Positions 33,534 through 36,381 of a stretch of DNA of 36,381 bases are shown here, one piece after another. Position 1 is the first letter of the stretch, and every line of letters starts with the position of its first letter. The stretch covers positions 1 to 36,381 of the forward strand of contig JBCCFW010000062.1 of NCBI GenBank assembly GCA_039029535.1, written 5' to 3'. A model generated the notes under the pieces. That model searched no databases. It was not told the DNA's origin and worked only from the letters and a program-made list of their open reading frames with translations. A program made the translations under genes and the position numbers. The DNA is from JBCCFW01 sp039029535. Lineage in GTDB: Bacteria; Acidobacteriota; JBCCFW01.

Positions 33534-33666
33534 GTCACGTTCCAGTGAAGTGAAAAACCGGGATGCCAGTCGCCGGACCGAGAATGTCGGCCGTCATCAC
33601 CCGGAAGTACATGGCCCGACGAGAAAGTCGTCATGCCCACGAGGGAGCACGCTAGAGTCGACCTCC

Positions 33667-34233
33667 ATGAGCCCCATCACGCACTTCCTGGTCGGCTGGG
33701 TCACCGCCAACAGCCAGCGACTGTCGCAGCGCGAGCGAGTCGTCGTCACGCTGGCCGGCGTGGCCTCCGACATCGACGGAGCGGGCATCGTCGCCGAGCT
33801 TGCGACCCGGAGCTGGGACCAGCCGCTGCTCTGGTACTCGAAGTACCACCACACCGTGGGTCACAACCTGAGCTTCGCCGTGCTCGCAGCGATCGTCGGC
33901 TTCGTCGTGGCCGAGCGACGCTGGCTCACCGCCGGGCTCGCCTTCCTGAGCGTCCACCTCCACCTGCTCGGCGACGTCGTCGGCTCGCGCGGCCCCGACG
34001 GCTTCCAGTGGCCGCTCTCCTACCTCTTCCCGTTCTCGGATCGGTGGAAGTGGACCTGGAACGGTCAGTGGGAGCTCAACGCCTGGCCGAACTTCGTGGT
34101 GACCTTCGTCGCCCTCGGCCTGACCTTCTTCCTCGCCTGGAAGCGAGGCGTCTCCCCCCTCGAGATGGTCTCGGCGAAGGCCAATCGGGCCTTCGTCGAG
34201 ACCTTGCGTCGGAGATTCCCTAGAAACGCGTGA
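33667..34233 (+). CDS. YdjM/DUF457-like membrane-bound metal-dependent hydrolase
   Basis: A 188-residue integral membrane protein. It begins 'MSPITHFLVGWVTA', then 'VTLAGVASDIDGAG', 'YHHTVGHNLSFAVLAAIVGFV' and 'SVHLHLLGDVVGSRGPDGFQWPLSYLFPF'. These His/Asp patterns match the YdjM/DUF457 family, suggesting a metal site at the membrane; the substrate is unknown. ATG 33667 begins the conserved N-terminus although no strong ribosome site precedes it. Its 3' end overlaps the convergent gene at 34220 by 14 bp. Confidence 0.82.
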   Translation: MSPITHFLVGWVTANSQRLSQRERVVVTLAGVASDIDGAGIVAELATRSWDQPLLWYSKYHHTVGHNLSFAVLAAIVGFVVAERRWLTAGLAFLSVHLHLLGDVVGSRGPDGFQWPLSYLFPFSDRWKWTWNGQWELNAWPNFVVTFVALGLTFFLAWKRGVSPLEMVSAKANRAFVETLRRRFPRNA

Positions 34234-35728
34234 GCGTGTTCCCGCTGGTCGAGGCCACCCACATCTTGCGACCGTCGAAGGCGAGGCCACGGGCGTCAAG
34301 AGCCAGGGGATGCTCGGCGAGCTGGGCACCGTCGGTGGCGCGGAGTTGCGAGACACCGTCCTCGTGACTGACCCAGACGTTGCGCCCATCGAACACCACC
34401 TGCTGGGGTGAAGGTCCGACCGCGTAGGCACCCGCCGGGAGGCCGACGTCGGCGCGAAGACGCGTCACCGTGTCGCCACCCGTGTTGGTCACCCAGACGT
34501 GGGCACCGTCGTAGGCGATGCCGCTGGGATTCAGACCGACCGCCTGACCACCGAGGTGCACGCCATCGCTGATGCGAAGCCGAATGACGGAGTTGGCGGT
34601 CTCGCACGCGATCCAGACCTGGGTCCCGTCGCTGGCGATCGCGGTCGGTCCGGCCTCCACGAGGATGCGGTCGAGGCGCACCCCGTCACTCGCCCGGATC
34701 TTGTCGACCGAGTCGTCGGCGAAGTTGCAAACCCAGACGTGGGTCCCGTCGAAGGCTACGCCTCGCGGATCGGCCCCAGTGTCGAAGGTGCCACGGATCG
34801 ACCCGTCCCGGACTCGGACCTTCCGGACGGTGTCGTTGCTCGACATGGTCACCCAGACGTGCTCACCGTCGAAGGCCAGGGAGTGCGGCCGAATCCCGAT
34901 GCTGATCGACCGGGACAGCGTGCCCGCGTCGGTGTCGAACCACTGCATGGTGTTGGCCGTGCGTGTCACGGTGATGATGTCGGAGCCGGCGAAGACCACG
35001 TCGTGCGGCTGGCTGTTCGTGGCAATCGGCTCGAAGGACAGGCTCACGTCGTGCCAGAGGAGACTGGCGATCTGCTCGGGCGTCCGCCCGACCGCTCCGG
35101 TGGCCAGCACGAAGTCCTCGAGCTCGCGACCGTCGAAGAGATCGGCGTCGAGACCGGAGCCCTGACCGTCGGCCTCCAGGACGAAGGGGACGACCTCGTC
35201 GTCACGGGTCATGACGTCGTCGAGGTAGGGCTCCCCCACCCGCCCGCTGGTGATGTCCTCGCCGGAGTGCGCGTGGACCGCCGTGGCGAAGTCGGTGGCA
35301 TCCATGCCATCGAGGCGATCGGTGTTGAGGGCGTAGCCCGTCGAGCGGAACTCGACGAGCGGGCTGAGCAGCTCTCCGCCGATCTCGAGCTCGACGTGCA
35401 CGGTCCCGTGCTGCGCGAAGACCTCCGCCAGGGTCGTGGCCGCGCCCGGGGTCACCGTGCCCGTGCCGAGCTTGACGTTGAACAGGCCCCGACTCACGTC
35501 GACCAGGCCCTGATCATCGCTGAGCAGCAACGTGGTCTTGGCAGCGTCGTCCCAGAAGTGGAAGCGCATCGAGGTGGCCACCTCGATGGGTCGGTTCTCG
35601 GCGTCGCGGAGGACGCCTTGATAGCTGAGCGCATCCGGTGGCGAAGCCGCCCCGGCCGGCCAGGACAGCAACACCGAGGCGAGAAGGAGACCGGAGACGG
35701 CACAACGACGACGGGTGATGAGAGACAT
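34220..35728 (-). CDS. Secreted beta-propeller protein with tail-fibre-like N-terminal region
   Basis: A 502-residue exported protein. Signal peptide ~1-27. Residues ~28-210 ('DALSYQGVLRDAENRPIE…MRFHFWDDAA…GLFNVKLGTG', 'DRLDGMDATDFA', 'DADLFDGRELEDF') resemble collar/fibre-like proteins of secreted surface structures. The C-terminal ~270 residues are propeller blades with a strict 40-residue period ('FDGTHVWVCNFADDSVDKIRASDG'), similar to Vgb/YVTN-type proteins. ATG 35728 lies 28 bp after the stop of the gene at 35757, so the two form an operon. Function is unknown; surface binding is plausible. Confidence 0.8.
   Translation of the reverse strand: MSLITRRRCAVSGLLLASVLLSWPAGAASPPDALSYQGVLRDAENRPIEVATSMRFHFWDDAAKTTLLLSDDQGLVDVSRGLFNVKLGTGTVTPGAATTLAEVFAQHGTVHVELEIGGELLSPLVEFRSTGYALNTDRLDGMDATDFATAVHAHSGEDITSGRVGEPYLDDVMTRDDEVVPFVLEADGQGSGLDADLFDGRELEDFVLATGAVGRTPEQIASLLWHDVSLSFEPIATNSQPHDVVFAGSDIITVTRTANTMQWFDTDAGTLSRSISIGIRPHSLAFDGEHVWVTMSSNDTVRKVRVRDGSIRGTFDTGADPRGVAFDGTHVWVCNFADDSVDKIRASDGVRLDRILVEAGPTAIASDGTQVWIACETANSVIRLRISDGVHLGGQAVGLNPSGIAYDGAHVWVTNTGGDTVTRLRADVGLPAGAYAVGPSPQQVVFDGRNVWVSHEDGVSQLRATDGAQLAEHPLALDARGLAFDGRKMWVASTSGNTLTRF
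34251..34870 (-). repeat. 120-bp coding repeats (40-residue beta-propeller blades)
   Basis: A conserved 'acccagacgt' (VWV) segment recurs at 34371, 34491, 34611 (variant), 34731 and 34851, exactly 120 bp apart, with a weaker unit near 34251. Confidence 0.85.
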
Positions 35729-35756
35729 GAAGCCTGTCCTTTCCCTGGAGTGAGAC

Positions 35757-36281
35757 TCAGCGAGAGACGCCGCGACTGTCGCGACCGAGCGGTCCTTCCT
35801 CGCCCAGGCGGCTCGTGGCCCCGATGAGGTAGAAGAAGCCGTCACCGGGCGGAGGCAGGGTGTCGTCGTCGGAGCGGCTGCCGACGATGTCCCAGGCCAG
35901 CGCGTCGCCGTAGCCGTCTGCCAGCTCGCTGAGCAGGCCGCGGCGAAGCGTGTAGGTGTCGCCGTAGGGCGCGAGGTCCCAGCGCAGGCCATCGAGGGTG
36001 CAACGGAGCTCGGACACCTCGGACGGCGGCACGGCGGCCCAAGTCAGGCCGTCACCGACGCGATGGCTCGGGCTGCTGAGGAGCTGGCCGCTCCGCCCCG
36101 TGCCGGCGACCTCGAGCGTGACCTGGAAGCTCGTCGAGCTCAGGGTGCTCGTGCCCGTGCTCGGCCCGCCGGAGCTCAAGTCCTGCTCGAGCTGCCGGTA
36201 ACCGGAGCTGACTTGACCGTGAGCCACGTCGGCCACGGTGAGAGTCAACGACAGCAACACGACGACCCGAGCTCGAAGCAT
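35757..36281 (-). CDS. Small exported protein ending in the shared ~90-residue domain
   Basis: A 174-residue exported protein. Signal peptide ~1-22 (VAHG). Residues ~25-85 are Ser/Thr/Gly-rich with the 'SGYRQLEQDLSSGG' and 'TGRSGQLLSSPSHRVGDGLTW' segments common in secreted proteins of such genomes. Residues ~90-174 are the shared domain ('LRCTLDGLRWDLAPYGDTYTLRRGLLSEL…DTLPPPGDGFFYLIGATSRLGEEGPLGRDSRGV'). GGGAGG seven bases before ATG 36281 supports the start. It is the first gene of an operon with the propeller protein at 34220. The remaining 100 bp to the window end hold only its leader. Confidence 0.8.
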   Translation of the reverse strand: MLRARVVVLLSLTLTVADVAHGQVSSGYRQLEQDLSSGGPSTGTSTLSSTSFQVTLEVAGTGRSGQLLSSPSHRVGDGLTWAAVPPSEVSELRCTLDGLRWDLAPYGDTYTLRRGLLSELADGYGDALAWDIVGSRSDDDTLPPPGDGFFYLIGATSRLGEEGPLGRDSRGVSR

Positions 36282-36381
36282 GGCGAGACCTCCCGAAGCG
36301 ACGACGGAGAAGGACGTCGCCTGCGGATGGAGGCCCGACGCCGGACGTGTCGGGCTCCGGCAGGTCTATCGGGTCACGCCG

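Overview
The window comes from a GC-rich, free-living Gram-negative bacterium. It carries many secreted proteins with signal peptides, an outer-membrane-type protein, a lipoprotein, thrombospondin type-3 and 'DNDxDG' calcium-binding repeats, LamG domains and beta-propellers. This repertoire is typical of uncultured Myxococcota, Acidobacteriota and Planctomycetota-like lineages. The sequence alone does not let me choose between them. I saw no convincing rRNA, tRNA, IS element, integrase or CRISPR array.

Layout. 1-1.2 kb: the C-terminal half of a sigma-54 activator and a small DUF4870-type membrane protein. 1.2-16.1 kb: a striking tandem arrangement. Each unit holds a minus-strand secreted modular protein, a roughly 660-720 bp divergent intergenic region, and a plus-strand GH9 (cellulase-like) exoprotein of about 1250 residues ending in Ca-binding repeats and a Gly-rich tail. 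A near-identical hairpin, a promoter-like block and the 5' end of an alkaline-phosphatase-superfamily gene follow. In unit 1 that last gene is a truncated pseudogene; in unit 2 it is intact. The simplest reading is an old tandem segmental duplication. 16-24.8 kb: housekeeping and accessory genes (DinB-like protein, methyltransferase, P-loop kinase, CHRD lipoprotein, ECF sigma/anti-sigma operon, Gcw_chp outer-membrane-type protein plus subtilase, Gmm-type Nudix hydrolase, and families that resemble toxin-immunity proteins). 24.8-36.3 kb: a second set of secreted surface proteins (LamG with Cys repeats, beta-propellers, a sugar-dehydrogenase-like quinoprotein), a SUKH protein, a zinc-ribbon protein and a YdjM-like membrane protein.

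How it may work together. The GH9/adhesin-like pairs look like an extracellular polysaccharide-attachment and degradation module. Three copies of a conserved composite cis-element lie upstream of the two GH9 genes and could co-regulate them. The GH9 genes use noticeably less GC-biased codons than their neighbours, and one has a 16-cysteine insertion inside its catalytic domain. These points, and a ~90-residue C-terminal-type domain reused in four different secreted proteins, are the most unusual features. Function assignments come from motif recognition by eye; no searches were run.
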